Positions 35,722 to 44,951 are shown, numbered from the stretch's first letter. The stretch is 50,450 bases of DNA from Loktanella sp. D2R18 (GCF_003318235.1 NZ_QOCG01000005.1:1-50450); one strand, 5' to 3'. Translations and numbers: made by a program. Notes: generated by a model from the sequence alone, not told the origin.

Positions 35722-35807
35722 AACCCAACTGATCTCCAGCTATCTTAGCGATAGTGATTGCATCATAAATCCCGCGACTTAAGGTAAACCGTAAGAGGGT
35801 TTTGTTA

Positions 35808-38327
35808 ATGTCATCAATTCTAAAGTTATTTCGAGTTATCTTTTTCTACGCGCTCTATATTTTGATGTGCATGCTTGTCGTAACCTTTGCGTTGCAAGGC
35901 TGGCCTATTGGCGGACAGATGCTTTTTGCGTTTGGGGTGCCGACCTTTTTGGTCTGGCGGCAAGAGCACAGAAGAGCACGCAAAGCGCACAGCAGCTTGG
36001 ATACGGTTGAAGAAAGAAAGCTGCATGACGATTCATCCAGCACCGCGCCGCGTCTTTCTGATGAAAAAAACGTCCGCAAACCTCCGGTGAGTTCTGAAAA
36101 GCAAATCGCCGTTCCGTCACTGCCGCCCAAACCACCAAAACAGAATTACGCTGAAATTGTGCGTGCTGGCCAGACTGCGGCACCAGCGCTATCCGCAATA
36201 GCCGAGCGGTACGAGAACGCGCGGCCATCGTCTCGAAAGCCGCAATCGAATTCCCGCAAGAATGGCTGGGTACCTACCGCGGAGACAGCGACTGTTGCCG
36301 GACGCGATATCGGTGGGATGGTCTATGTCGGCACGCCGCCATTGCTCAATCATCATGGCTATCGCGACAAATGCAGGGCCTACATCGATCCGTCACTCTC
36401 TGTCGCAAGGGCAGGCGATGATAGGGCTGGGGAGGGCATGTCATACTGGCCTGGGTACTCTGATATTTCAGCGCGAGGCAGAGCGACCTATCTAGAATGG
36501 TTGGCAAGTGGCCGCTCTGACCCATCCTATGATACGGGCTATATGTTCTTGTATTTCTACGGATTAGAACGGCGATTTTTCGTCGATCAATCCAACGCTG
36601 ATGCAAAGGATATCATCGCGGAAGTTCGGAGATTGATTTCTCTTTATCCTGAAAACCATTCGGTGAAGCGATACTTGGGTGAATTTCTTGATATCGCGAC
36701 ACTTGCCGAAACTGAGTTTGAGGCGCTGGAGCCAACCTTTGAACGCCAGGGGTGGGAGCTTCCTTTTTCGCTGAAATATGCGATTGGTGCGCGTCTGGAT
36801 AAGGGAGAAAACCTGAGCGCAGACTGGGTTCTGAGCTGGTTGATGTGCCATCCAGAGAGCCATTTGCGCACGCCCGCTACGCGCTGCCGTGAAGAGTTCC
36901 TGGCGTTGTTCAAGATCCGGTTTGATGATCGCTTTCCAAACGGGCTGAAGGTCAGTAAGCCGCGCAAACACCTCAAAGCAACGTATCGCGCAGCCTCAAG
37001 CGAGTTCGAGGGGACACTCAATCCAACAGCCGATGGCAAACCCGTTCCTGATATCTCCGGATTGCGAAAGCCGGTCGAGATTGCGCAGGAAGTTGCAGAT
37101 GAAGTCATAGACGACCTTGATAAGCTGAGCCGCTACCTTGGTCGGAACCCCGAGGGTCGAGGGAGCATAGAAGCGCATGCCCTCTTGCCACTAGATCTGT
37201 GGGCACTGTTCCCATCAACAGAAATGGAAGCGCTGAAAGAATGGTCGAGGGGGATCATGCAGAGCGGCGGGCTTGTTCCGCTGGCCGACGTGATCGAAAA
37301 GCTCGAAGGACAGCGCAGCACGAAAATTGGCAAGCGACAGCTAACAGGGGCAGCAGATGCTTTGGCGCGTCTTGGATTTGGGCTTGCACCTGACCCGCGC
37401 TTTGCGCTTCGTTCACCGAAACTGGAAGAGCCTGTGGTTTTGTTTGATCTCGGCGAGCAGATCGAAAAGCTGGAAGATGTTTCGGCAAGCTATCAAACAG
37501 CGTTGATGGAGTTGGCTCTTGCCTCGTTTGTTGCCCATGCTGACGGGCGTATCGCCGATGCTGAACGCAAAGCGTTGGAGGCTCAAATCGCATCTGTTGT
37601 GGGGCTGAGTGAGCGAGAGCGGCACCGCCTTCAGGCAAATATGGTATGGTTCCTTGCTGTGCCGCCTGACATGACGCTGCTGCGCCGCAAACTCAAAGAT
37701 GTTGGTGTAGAAGACCAAAAGGCGATGCGTGCGGCCTTGGTGGGTGCGGCACACGCCGATGGTGTCATCCAATCCGAAGAAGTCGCTAGCATCGAAAAAG
37801 TGTACAAGGCACTGGGTCTTGATCCATCACTCGCCTATTCTGACCTTCACGCTGGAGAGATTGCAGACGCGCCACGCACTGTTCGTGCGGCCCAGCCGGG
37901 CAATTCTGGAGAGGCCATTCCTGAATTACAAAAGGCAACCGGGCCAGTGCTGGATGCATCACGGATTGCCGCCATCAGATCTGATACGGCGCGGGTGTCT
38001 TCTGTCCTTGGGCAGATATTTGAGGCCGAGGAAGTAGCAGAAGAGGGCAGGGACACCAAGGGTGCAACGCTGTTTGCTGGGTTAGATGCAAAACATGGGG
38101 CACTGCTGTTGGAGTTGGTGGGTCAAGAGAACTGGACCGAGGACGCATTCGAGCAGCTTTGCGGAAAGCATGCATTGATGCCGTCAGGTGCATTGGAGGC
38201 TATAAACGAATGGGCCTTTGACACACATGATGAAGCCTTGCTGGACGAATATGATGGATATGACGTGTCTCCCGAGATTGCGGATGCGATAAAACAAAAA
38301 TTAGAAGGGGAGGGGCGTCATGTCTAA
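35808..38327 (+). CDS. TerB_N/TerB/TerB_C protein, membrane-anchored (Shango SngA-like)
   Basis: 839 residues from ATG 35808 (AGAGGG eight bases upstream; TTG 35802 is too close to it). Two hydrophobic segments at the N-terminus (VIFFYALYILMCMLVVTFAL; GGQMLFAFGVPTFLVW) anchor the protein. A TerB_N domain lies at about 172-370 (YWPGYSDISARGRATYLEWL; YMFLYFYGLERRF), a TerB-like helical domain at about 560-680 (ALASFVAHADGRIADAERKA; VGAAHADGVIQSEEV) and a TerB_C region at the end. The AHADG pairs resemble acidic metal sites of TerB. It is the first gene of an overlapping three-gene operon with a BrxD-like ATPase and an Lhr-like helicase. That trio matches what I remember as the anti-phage system Shango. 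Confidence 0.8.
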   Translation: MSSILKLFRVIFFYALYILMCMLVVTFALQGWPIGGQMLFAFGVPTFLVWRQEHRRARKAHSSLDTVEERKLHDDSSSTAPRLSDEKNVRKPPVSSEKQIAVPSLPPKPPKQNYAEIVRAGQTAAPALSAIAERYENARPSSRKPQSNSRKNGWVPTAETATVAGRDIGGMVYVGTPPLLNHHGYRDKCRAYIDPSLSVARAGDDRAGEGMSYWPGYSDISARGRATYLEWLASGRSDPSYDTGYMFLYFYGLERRFFVDQSNADAKDIIAEVRRLISLYPENHSVKRYLGEFLDIATLAETEFEALEPTFERQGWELPFSLKYAIGARLDKGENLSADWVLSWLMCHPESHLRTPATRCREEFLALFKIRFDDRFPNGLKVSKPRKHLKATYRAASSEFEGTLNPTADGKPVPDISGLRKPVEIAQEVADEVIDDLDKLSRYLGRNPEGRGSIEAHALLPLDLWALFPSTEMEALKEWSRGIMQSGGLVPLADVIEKLEGQRSTKIGKRQLTGAADALARLGFGLAPDPRFALRSPKLEEPVVLFDLGEQIEKLEDVSASYQTALMELALASFVAHADGRIADAERKALEAQIASVVGLSERERHRLQANMVWFLAVPPDMTLLRRKLKDVGVEDQKAMRAALVGAAHADGVIQSEEVASIEKVYKALGLDPSLAYSDLHAGEIADAPRTVRAAQPGNSGEAIPELQKATGPVLDASRIAAIRSDTARVSSVLGQIFEAEEVAEEGRDTKGATLFAGLDAKHGALLLELVGQENWTEDAFEQLCGKHALMPSGALEAINEWAFDTHDEALLDEYDGYDVSPEIADAIKQKLEGEGRHV

Positions 38328-39627
38328 ATTGAAGCCACGTGAACGCGATGCAATTGTTCAGGCTTTGCGGGCGGGGGTCGTGCCAAAGCTGGGCCTGCGT
38401 CATATTCAGGTAGGGCGCGTTCGTGAGATCGAAGAACTTGTGAAGGACATGGAACGCATCGCGGACGGCGGCTCAGCCATCCGTTTCGTTATCGGGGAGT
38501 ATGGATCAGGCAAAACCTTCTTTATGAACCTGATCCGGTTGGTGGCTTTGGAAAAAGGGCTGGTGGTGATGTTCGCTGATCTTGCACCCGACCGGCGTAT
38601 TCACGCGACAGGTGGGCAAGCACGCGGCCTCTACGCAGAGATGGCGCGCAATCTGTCAACGCGCACAAAGCCAGATGGTGGTGCTTTGGCCAGTGTGGTT
38701 GAGCGGTTTGTCAGCCAAGCGCACCGAGACGCCGAGGAAAAAGATGTGCCTACGGGCACCATCATTCGCGAGCGCTTGGGCCATTTTGAAGAACTCACTG
38801 GCGGTTTTGAATTTGCAGAGGTCATTCGCCGGTATTGGGAAGGTCATGAAAACGGGGATGACGAACTTAAGTCGGCAGCACTTCGTTGGCTGAGGGGAGA
38901 ATTCGCAACCCGCACGGATGCGCGCAAAGCACTTGGCGTGCGCACGATTGTCGATGATGCGAGCGTTTACGATCATCTCAAGCTGATGTCGGCATTTGTG
39001 TGCGAGGCGGGTTACAAAGGGCTACTTGTCGGCCTTGATGAAATGGTGAACCTGTTCAAGCTGACATCGTCCCAAGCGCGCAATGCGAACTACGAGCAGA
39101 TTCTTCGGATTCTGAACGACGTACTTCAGGGCAGTGCCGAGAATCTTGGGTTTCTCATGGGAGGCACGCCAGAGTTTTTGATGAACACGCGCCGTGGGCT
39201 TTATAGCTATGAAGCCTTGCAATCGCGGCTAGCGGAAAACACCTTCGCCCGCGATGGGCTCGTCGATTTGTCGGGCCCTGTTGTGCGGCTGGCCAGCCTG
39301 ACGCCGGAAGATCTGTTTGTTCTGTTGGCCAATGTCAGACGCGTGATGCAGGACGATGAAACGGCTTTGCCTGATACAGCGCTTGAAGCCTTTATGAACC
39401 ATTGCTCGGACCGGATTGGAGAGGCCTATTTCAGGACGCCGCGCAATACCGTCACTGCTTTTGTGAACTTGCTGTCAGTTCTGGAGCAAAACCCAGGTGT
39501 TGAATGGAGTGACCTAATCGAAAAGATCGACGTCTCAGAAGATCGAGGCGAAGACATGAGCGACGTGGAGGAAACGACTGGTGCTCAGCCAAGTGGTGAC
39601 GACGATCTGATAAGCTTCAAACTCTGA
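38320..39627 (+). CDS. BrxD-like (DUF2791) P-loop ATPase (Shango SngB-like)
   Basis: 435 residues, start overlapping the TerB gene by eight bases. Opening sequence RDAIVQALRAGVVPKLGLRHI and VGRVREIEELVKDMERI is the family start. Walker A is GEYGSGKT (59-66), and a Walker B-like GLLVGLDEMVNL lies at about 233-244. The region LMGGTPEFLMNTRRGLYSYEAL is the sensor area of this AAA+/ORC-like family. BrxD proteins are found with Lhr-like helicases in type 2 BREX, and as a pair in the TerB-linked systems. It is likely to bind DNA and load or regulate the helicase encoded next. Confidence 0.85.
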   Translation: MSKLKPRERDAIVQALRAGVVPKLGLRHIQVGRVREIEELVKDMERIADGGSAIRFVIGEYGSGKTFFMNLIRLVALEKGLVVMFADLAPDRRIHATGGQARGLYAEMARNLSTRTKPDGGALASVVERFVSQAHRDAEEKDVPTGTIIRERLGHFEELTGGFEFAEVIRRYWEGHENGDDELKSAALRWLRGEFATRTDARKALGVRTIVDDASVYDHLKLMSAFVCEAGYKGLLVGLDEMVNLFKLTSSQARNANYEQILRILNDVLQGSAENLGFLMGGTPEFLMNTRRGLYSYEALQSRLAENTFARDGLVDLSGPVVRLASLTPEDLFVLLANVRRVMQDDETALPDTALEAFMNHCSDRIGEAYFRTPRNTVTAFVNLLSVLEQNPGVEWSDLIEKIDVSEDRGEDMSDVEETTGAQPSGDDDLISFKL

Positions 39628-39636
39628 GCCCTGAGG

Positions 39637-41853
39637 ATGAGTAGCGCCTTTGATCAACTTGCCTGCCCTGTCCAGAAATGGATCAGACAGCAGGGGTGGC
39701 GTGAGCTGCGCGATATTCAGGCGCGCGCAATTCGGACCATTTATGAGAGTGAGAACGACCTCATCGTCGCGGCATCGACGGCCGGTGGTAAAACAGAGGC
39801 TGCATTTCTTCCATTGATCTCTCAGGTGCTGGATGCACCGGCAGAGGGTGGCGGTTTCGATGTGCTCTACATCGGACCACTCAAGGCGCTGATCACCGAT
39901 CAGGCGGGGCGGCTCGAAGGCATCTGCCAAGAGGCGGAGCTTCCAGTGGTGCCATGGCATGGCGATGTGTCGCAATCGGTCAAAACGCGCGCTATGAAGA
40001 ACCCCAAAGGGATTTTGCTGATCACGCCAGAGTCGCTTGAGGCGTTGTTCGTCCGTCGGGGCTTGGAGATTTCGCGCTTGTTCTGTGCAACTCGAGCTGT
40101 GGTGATCGATGAGTTGCATACTGTGCTCGATAGTGAGCGCGGGGTGCAATTGCGGTCCCAGCTGACACGTCTTGAGTTGGCGATCAAAAGGCCTATCCGC
40201 CGGATTGGACTATCTGCGACGCTTGGGGATATGGATCTCGCCCGCGCTTATCTGCGGCCTGACAATGCGGAACAGGTCACATTGATCGAGGCAGAGGGCG
40301 GAGAAGCGGAACTGAAACTCCAGCTGCGTGGATATCTTTCCGGTGGAGAAGACGACAACACCCCATCTGCCACAGACGCTGTCGCAGCGCATTTGTTCGA
40401 GCACCTACGGGGAAGCGATAATCTTGTGTTTGCAGGCGCCCGCCAACGTGTCGAGATCTATGCCGACCGGCTGCGTGATCTTTGCGAGCGAGAACATCTT
40501 CCCCAAGAGTTTTATCCGCACCATGCCAGCCTTTCACGCGATCACCGTGATTTTGTCGAACGCCGTCTGAAAGATAACAGCAAACCGACCACGGCTGTCT
40601 GCACATCTACTTTAGAGTTGGGTATCGATATCGGCGATGTAACCTGTGTGGCGCAAATTGGCGCACCTTTCACTGTCGCAGCCCTGCGGCAACGTTTGGG
40701 GCGTTCGGGGCGTCGGGAGGGTCAGCCAGCCATCCTCAGACAGTACGCTGTTGAAACGAGGCTCACTTCGGATAGCAGCTTTGTGGATCGTCTGAGGCTA
40801 GGGTTGGTAAGGTCAATCGCGATGATTGACCTGTTGTTGGATGGCTGGTGTGAACCACCCAAGCCGCAAGCGCTGCATCTGTCGACACTTGTCCATCAAA
40901 TCCTTTCAGTGATCGCACAACGGGGAGGGGCCCCAGCCAGTATTCTATACAGCGTGCTGTGTCGCGAAGGCCCGTTTCGGCAAGTCACCACAGCAATGTT
41001 CACTGATGTGCTGCGCGCGCTCGGTCATCCTGAAACGGGTTTGATAGAGCAAACGGATGGGGGTTTGTTGCTCTTGGGCCAAAACGGAGAGCGACTAGTC
41101 GAACATTATAGTTTTTACGCGGTGTTCAAGACGCCCGAAGAATACCGACTGGTTTCAAACGGGCGGGATCTTGGGACATTGCCAATCGACAACATCCTCT
41201 CACCTGGGATGATGCTCATCTTCTCCGGACGCCGTTGGTTGGTTCAGGAAATCCATGATCGTGAGAAAGTTATCATGGTCAAACCCGCCAAAGCAGGTGT
41301 GCCGCCTGTGTTCGGCGGCGACCCGGGCGAGATCCATGACAAGGTAATCGCGCGCATGTTCGATGTGTTGGAAACTAATACCAAGCCCAACTACATGGAT
41401 GCCAATTCGCTCGAAATGCTTGAGGAGGCGCGGCTGAACTATGCGCAGATGGGGTTTGCTAACGCGTCCCTAGTCAATTTGGGCGAAGAAACCTCAATCA
41501 TCGCAACCCGAGTAGGGACAATAAAAACGACAACCTTGGCACTTGCGCTGAGAGGGTTTGGATTTTCTGTCGAACAATATAATGGCTTCTTACAGGTGGA
41601 AGCAGGTGACGAAAACTCGCCAATAATAGAAGTTCTAAAGAGGATTGGAGAAGGTGAAGAAGTTGATCTATTTGCAGGCGCTGGCAACCTGCTGACCGAG
41701 AAGTTTCACCCGTATTTGACTCGCGAATTGTTGGAGCTGGATGCGATTTCATCAAAAGTTGAGCCACAGCATCTTGTAAGGGTCGTCGCATACCTTGCTT
41801 CCAGCAAATATGGTGGGAAGTGGCAGGTAGGAACGAACATGGGACCCATATGA
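39637..41853 (+). CDS. Lhr-like DEAD/DEAH-box helicase (Shango SngC/BrxHI-like)
   Basis: 738-residue SF2 helicase. Motif I STAGGKT (about 47-53), motif II DELH (about 157-160), motif III SATLG (about 190), motif V TLELGIDIGDV and motif VI QRLGRSGRREG (about 351-361) are all intact. The region after the second RecA domain is Lhr-like (RLVSNGRDLGTLPIDNILSP and a C-terminal beta-rich domain ending KWQVGTNMGPI, in parts). It starts 9 bases after the ATPase gene, and GAGG touches the ATG. Smaller than true Lhr (about 1,500 residues) and similar to BREX BrxHI. It is the effector or DNA-processing motor of the three-gene system. Confidence 0.88.
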   Translation: MSSAFDQLACPVQKWIRQQGWRELRDIQARAIRTIYESENDLIVAASTAGGKTEAAFLPLISQVLDAPAEGGGFDVLYIGPLKALITDQAGRLEGICQEAELPVVPWHGDVSQSVKTRAMKNPKGILLITPESLEALFVRRGLEISRLFCATRAVVIDELHTVLDSERGVQLRSQLTRLELAIKRPIRRIGLSATLGDMDLARAYLRPDNAEQVTLIEAEGGEAELKLQLRGYLSGGEDDNTPSATDAVAAHLFEHLRGSDNLVFAGARQRVEIYADRLRDLCEREHLPQEFYPHHASLSRDHRDFVERRLKDNSKPTTAVCTSTLELGIDIGDVTCVAQIGAPFTVAALRQRLGRSGRREGQPAILRQYAVETRLTSDSSFVDRLRLGLVRSIAMIDLLLDGWCEPPKPQALHLSTLVHQILSVIAQRGGAPASILYSVLCREGPFRQVTTAMFTDVLRALGHPETGLIEQTDGGLLLLGQNGERLVEHYSFYAVFKTPEEYRLVSNGRDLGTLPIDNILSPGMMLIFSGRRWLVQEIHDREKVIMVKPAKAGVPPVFGGDPGEIHDKVIARMFDVLETNTKPNYMDANSLEMLEEARLNYAQMGFANASLVNLGEETSIIATRVGTIKTTTLALALRGFGFSVEQYNGFLQVEAGDENSPIIEVLKRIGEGEEVDLFAGAGNLLTEKFHPYLTRELLELDAISSKVEPQHLVRVVAYLASSKYGGKWQVGTNMGPI

Positions 41854-41901
41854 CAAACTTAATATGGCTTATTCGCCAACTTATTATCAAAGAGGTATAC
41901 T

Positions 41902-42168
41902 TTGACAGATCGTAGTGCGGTTTCTACAATTCGAGGCTACTTCTACCAGTTTGATCACTCGATCCTGAGCATTCTTGACCTCGTCGAAGCCAAAGAAAGC
42001 GTGTCGATTGAATGCATCGAAGACATCGATGTGCGAACAGCAACAGACACAACTGCTGTCCAATGCAAATACTACGAAAAAACCGAATATAATCATTCTG
42101 TTATCAAGCCAGCCATAATTTTCATGCTTTCGCATTTCAAAGAAGGTCTTACAGACGGTCAGGCGTAA
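41902..42168 (+). pseudogene. Truncated DUF4297-like nuclease N-terminus
   Basis: 88 residues from TTG 41902 (AAAGAGG just upstream). The sequence IRGYFYQFDHSILSIL, ESVSIECIEDIDVR, TAVQCKYYEKTEYNHSVIKPAI matches the start of Cap4/DUF4297-type dsDNA nuclease proteins, where the D/E...QxK (IEDID ... AVQCKYY) forms the catalytic PD-(D/E)XK core. The full proteins have several hundred residues, so everything after the nuclease core is gone. The cut lies near 42160, where the sequence changes to unrelated, GC-rich DNA. It starts 48 bases after the helicase gene and may have been the fourth gene of that operon, or a separate system. Confidence 0.6.
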
Positions 42169-42292
42169 TCCTATGTCGGGTTTCGTACTTTTATGCCGAT
42201 AGACCCCAAAGGCGGCGAATGGCAAATTCTCGCCCGCGCCGATGGTCTTGGTGCTTTTGGCATCAACGGCAGGGCAGGGAGGTTGACAGCTA

Positions 42293-43174
42293 TCAGCTCC
42301 CCCCGTCATCCGGCAATTGCGCCCCGCCCGAGCGGTCCAATTTCAACAGATCGGTTCGATCCGGCGCGGGGCCCCAAGGCGTGCTGTAATGCCAGACAAA
42401 CAATGCTTGTCGGCGGACATGACCCAGGGCCATATCGTCCCTCAGGAACGGGAACTCGATGCGGGATGGCAACGACGCAGGTGCATGCAGCCGCAACCGG
42501 GCCCGCGGATCACCTTCAACGTGCTCAAACGTTTCGACCACGGAATAGATCGACGCAGGGGGCGCGATGACCGGTGCCGCCACCACCCGAACCCGCGTGG
42601 TCAGGGTGACGTCGATCCCGCTCCCATCGTTGTACAAAGCCGTGATCGCCAAAAGATCACCGGCCAATATCGGGGATTGCGACACTTGATCCGGGTTGCG
42701 CAGATCACTGAGCCGCAACCCGACCGGGACGCCAAGCGATAACTGCGCCTGTGCTTCCACTTTGCCGTCGGGCAATGCGACCAACACGTCCTGCGCAGTG
42801 CCAGGGGCCGCCTTGGGAAAACGGCGAAAGCGGACATTGGCGATTCTGTCGGTGCCGAATTTATGGAGCAGATTGCTGGTCTGGTTCACCGGACCAAAGG
42901 CCAGATACAGGGCGCTGTCGCGGTTGTATTCCCGCCGATCCGCCGCTAATAGCCACAGCGGGGCATCCGGCACGGACTTTTGCGCTGTGGTGCCATCGAT
43001 TGCAGTCTGAACGGCCTCGATAATGACGGTCAGCGATCCTTGCCAGTTTGGACCAATCTGCAATTGGCTGTCGTCAAGCGGGCCAAGCCGAATGCGCCAT
43101 AACTGCCCTTTGTGATGGCGGCGGATGACATCCACATGCGCGCCAAAACCTTGCGATTTCCGACGCGCTTGCAT
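42293..43174 (-). CDS. Hypothetical protein, unknown family
   Basis: 293 residues from ATG 43174; an in-frame TGA lies three codons ahead, so the start is at or below this. No signal peptide or membrane helix. The middle looks beta-rich (LWLLAADRREYNRDSALYLA; ALYNDGSGIDVTLTTRVRVVA, in parts) and the C-terminus has RARLRLHAPASLPSRIEFPF. GC content is visibly higher than on both sides, and it lies between a truncated nuclease gene and a transposase remnant, so it seems to have arrived separately. I do not recognise the family; it could be the C-terminal domain of a larger structural or injection-related protein. Confidence 0.5.
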   Translation of the reverse strand: MQARRKSQGFGAHVDVIRRHHKGQLWRIRLGPLDDSQLQIGPNWQGSLTVIIEAVQTAIDGTTAQKSVPDAPLWLLAADRREYNRDSALYLAFGPVNQTSNLLHKFGTDRIANVRFRRFPKAAPGTAQDVLVALPDGKVEAQAQLSLGVPVGLRLSDLRNPDQVSQSPILAGDLLAITALYNDGSGIDVTLTTRVRVVAAPVIAPPASIYSVVETFEHVEGDPRARLRLHAPASLPSRIEFPFLRDDMALGHVRRQALFVWHYSTPWGPAPDRTDLLKLDRSGGAQLPDDGGS

Positions 43175-43243
43175 GTAAGAGATTCACTCCGCCTCCCGGA
43201 CGTGGTCCACTCAGGAAAAGTTCCAACAGCGCGTGAAATAGCA

Positions 43244-43390
43244 ATGCGTCCGAAGCAGCCCGAAGCCTCGTCCGATGAGCTGTTCCGCAATTCGTTGAAA
43301 GCTATCTTGCCAGATTGCGGCGTTCATCCAAGTTCAGGCGGGGTAGCTGCGGCCCATATTTTAGCTCCATGCAATTCAATACCTTGTTAA
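43244..43390 (+). pseudogene. IS5-type transposase N-terminal remnant
   Basis: 48-codon frame beginning MRPKQPEASSDELFRNSLKA, close to the N-terminus of IS5/IS1182-type transposases (MRPK...E...DLFR..L..I). The similarity stops after about 25 residues and the frame ends at 43390. No inverted repeats are seen. A short match, so tentative. Confidence 0.35.
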
Positions 43391-43648
43391 AGAATTTGCA
43401 CTTCGGTTGTGAATTCACCCGGCTACAAGTCGATGCCGCATAATAAGGTTTATGTTAAATAACTAACCAATGACGTTGCTACTATGGGGCAAATGCCCTA
43501 CGTAAGATTGATCATACAATTACAGAAATGTGACGTCACATTCTAAACCGAGTTGCAAAAGATCCCCTATCTTGCTGGAAAGCTAGGAGAATGAACGCAC
43601 TTAGTTAGTGTAGGATTTAACACTCACCTGAAGCAGACCCCGACCCAG
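43391..43648. other. AT-rich spacer before toxin locus B
   Basis: No gene or repeat seen. It lies downstream of the orphan immunity-like gene (transcribed leftward) and carries no clear terminator. Confidence 0.4.
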
Positions 43649-43999
43649 TTAAATGTCCTCTGTTAGTTCAAAAATGAGCCCTTCGCCTTGACGAGGACCT
43701 GATTCTTTAAAGACAATCGTCGCATCTTTGTTAAAAACCACTTTTCCAATTTGAACCTTCTTTCCTGCAACATCAATTTCGCAAGGGAGAGCTTTGTCAG
43801 TCATCTTATAAACGAACCCTCTTGTGAAAAGTTGATTGAGGGCTTCAGCAGTCAAAGTAGATGCGAGTTTATCGGAGCTATTAGGGAAAACATCTTTTTG
43901 TGCTTCGACAACGCAGGCTTGAAACTCGCGTCGCTGGCCAGCGTCAAAAGCCAAAACAGACGAATCCGCTCCAATGACGCAAACACCAGATAACGTCAT
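43649..43999 (-). CDS. Orphan immunity-like protein behind displaced RHS core
   Basis: 116 residues from ATG 43999 (MTLSGVCVIGADSSVLAFDA). A longer frame to 44335 exists but its first 112 codons are only the RHS core read in the wrong frame. The N-terminal VCVIGADSSVLAFDAGQRRE may include a weak hydrophobic segment. It has two to three Cys and a charged, beta-rich C-terminus ending IFELTEDI. No family recognised. It begins 11 bases after the stop that ends the displaced RHS core, where a toxin tip would normally be; so it may be an immunity gene whose toxin has been lost, or the immunity gene of a tip that was cut out. Confidence 0.5.
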   Translation of the reverse strand: MTLSGVCVIGADSSVLAFDAGQRREFQACVVEAQKDVFPNSSDKLASTLTAEALNQLFTRGFVYKMTDKALPCEIDVAGKKVQIGKVVFNKDATIVFKESGPRQGEGLIFELTEDI

Positions 44000-44009
44000 G
44001 TCCAATGGT

Positions 44010-44447
44010 TTACCTCCCCGGGTTCTGGAGCGCATACCCATAGACTGATGCCCCATCAACCAACCCCAGCGGGTCGGCTTGGATGTATCTTCCCAGCGTC
44101 GGATCGTAGTCGCGCATCCAGTTTTGGTGGAGGGCGGTTTCTGATTGGAACCACTGGCCTGGGAAGCGGAGGGTGCTGTTGTCTCCGGTGGAAGTTTGCA
44201 CGCCGCCGAAGGGGAGGTAGGAGGCCTCCCAGACTTTGGTACCGAGCGTATCGGTTGCGAAGATTGGCCGTCCGATGTGATCGGTGCGCACGAAGTAGAG
44301 CGCGCCGCCTTCAACCACAGCCACAACCATGCCATCCGCCCAGATATACTCGCGGATCAGCGTGCTGGTGCCGAGGCTTTCATCATAGTCGTATTCCGCG
44401 ATCCGGTTGCCCGACGCGTCTCGAACGGCGACGGAGCAGCACGCCAT
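44010..44447 (-). pseudogene. Displaced RHS core of locus B, without toxin
   Basis: 145-codon fragment starting at ATG 44447, right at the stop of the immunity gene, with junk MACCSVAVR and then DASGNRIAEYDYDESLGTST, LREYIWADG, TDHIGRPIFATD and ending RYIQADPLGLVDGASVYGYA / LQNPGR followed by TAA. The resident gene continues from NPGR with YTDPTGKQ. So the copy covers the whole RHS core but stops at the toxin junction. It is probably non-functional except as a recombination substrate. Type of event: a former tip cassette that has lost its toxin. Confidence 0.75.
44011..44420 (-). repeat. RHS core repeat, displaced copy (410 bp)
   Basis: Matches 45410-45819 over 410 bases without indels, with about nine in ten bases identical by eye. 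Long enough for homologous recombination that would swap the toxin B tip and its immunity gene. Confidence 0.8.
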
Positions 44448-44951
44448 TCAGTTTCGAACTACCAACAAATACCCTTTATTTTCACCAACAAGAAAATAGT
44501 AGCTACATTTGCCCTCCCGGCAAATGTAGCTATCGACGCTTACCATCTCGTCCCGATAGAAAGAATACCCTAGGAGATGATCTGCTATTGTATCAGGCCA
44601 AACATGGTTCACCTCCCGTACAAAATAGATCTTATCTTGATTGCTTAGTCCAGATTTTAGAAAACCTGGACTTGCTGAGCTAGACATGCCTCCGTTTAAT
44701 AACTCTATTTCCCGTAGGACACCGATATCACCGAATAGTACCCCTGCGCTGTCCCAATATTCGCGCGTATTTTTAGTATCCGCGAATATCGCATTTTCTA
44801 TAAAGTGATCGATTGCATTGTTTAGCTGCAACCTCTGGGTCAGGGGTAGTATCACTACTAAATATACCATGGCAACGACGACAAAAATGCCACCGAACCA
44901 CATAACGGATGTCCCGCGCATCAGCTTAAAAGGCACAACAACCGCTCCCAT
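44448..44951 (-). CDS. Putative membrane-anchored immunity protein for RHS toxin B
   Basis: 167 residues, ATG 44951, overlapping the end of the toxin gene by 26 bases, so it is translationally coupled. An N-terminal membrane helix (FGGIFVVVAMVYLVVILPL, about 19-37) is followed by a periplasm-sized soluble domain (NNAIDHFIENAIFADTKNTR; CREGKCSYYFLVGENKGY, in parts) with a Cys pair. No family recognised. Position and overlap support immunity. If the soluble part faces the periplasm, the cognate toxin may act in or pass through the envelope. Confidence 0.6.
   Translation of the reverse strand: MGAVVVPFKLMRGTSVMWFGGIFVVVAMVYLVVILPLTQRLQLNNAIDHFIENAIFADTKNTREYWDSAGVLFGDIGVLREIELLNGGMSSSASPGFLKSGLSNQDKIYFVREVNHVWPDTIADHLLGYSFYRDEMVSVDSYICREGKCSYYFLVGENKGYLLVVRN

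Noticed and set aside
42193..42570. 125-codon plus-strand frame after the truncated nuclease
   Set aside because: Mostly antisense to the unknown 293-residue gene; Pro/Arg-rich, no domain, no clear ribosome site.
44000..44335. N-terminal extension of the 116-residue orphan gene
   Set aside because: These codons are the RHS core read in the wrong frame (RSTSCAP, SKPTRWGW); the same nonsense can be read from the resident copy.
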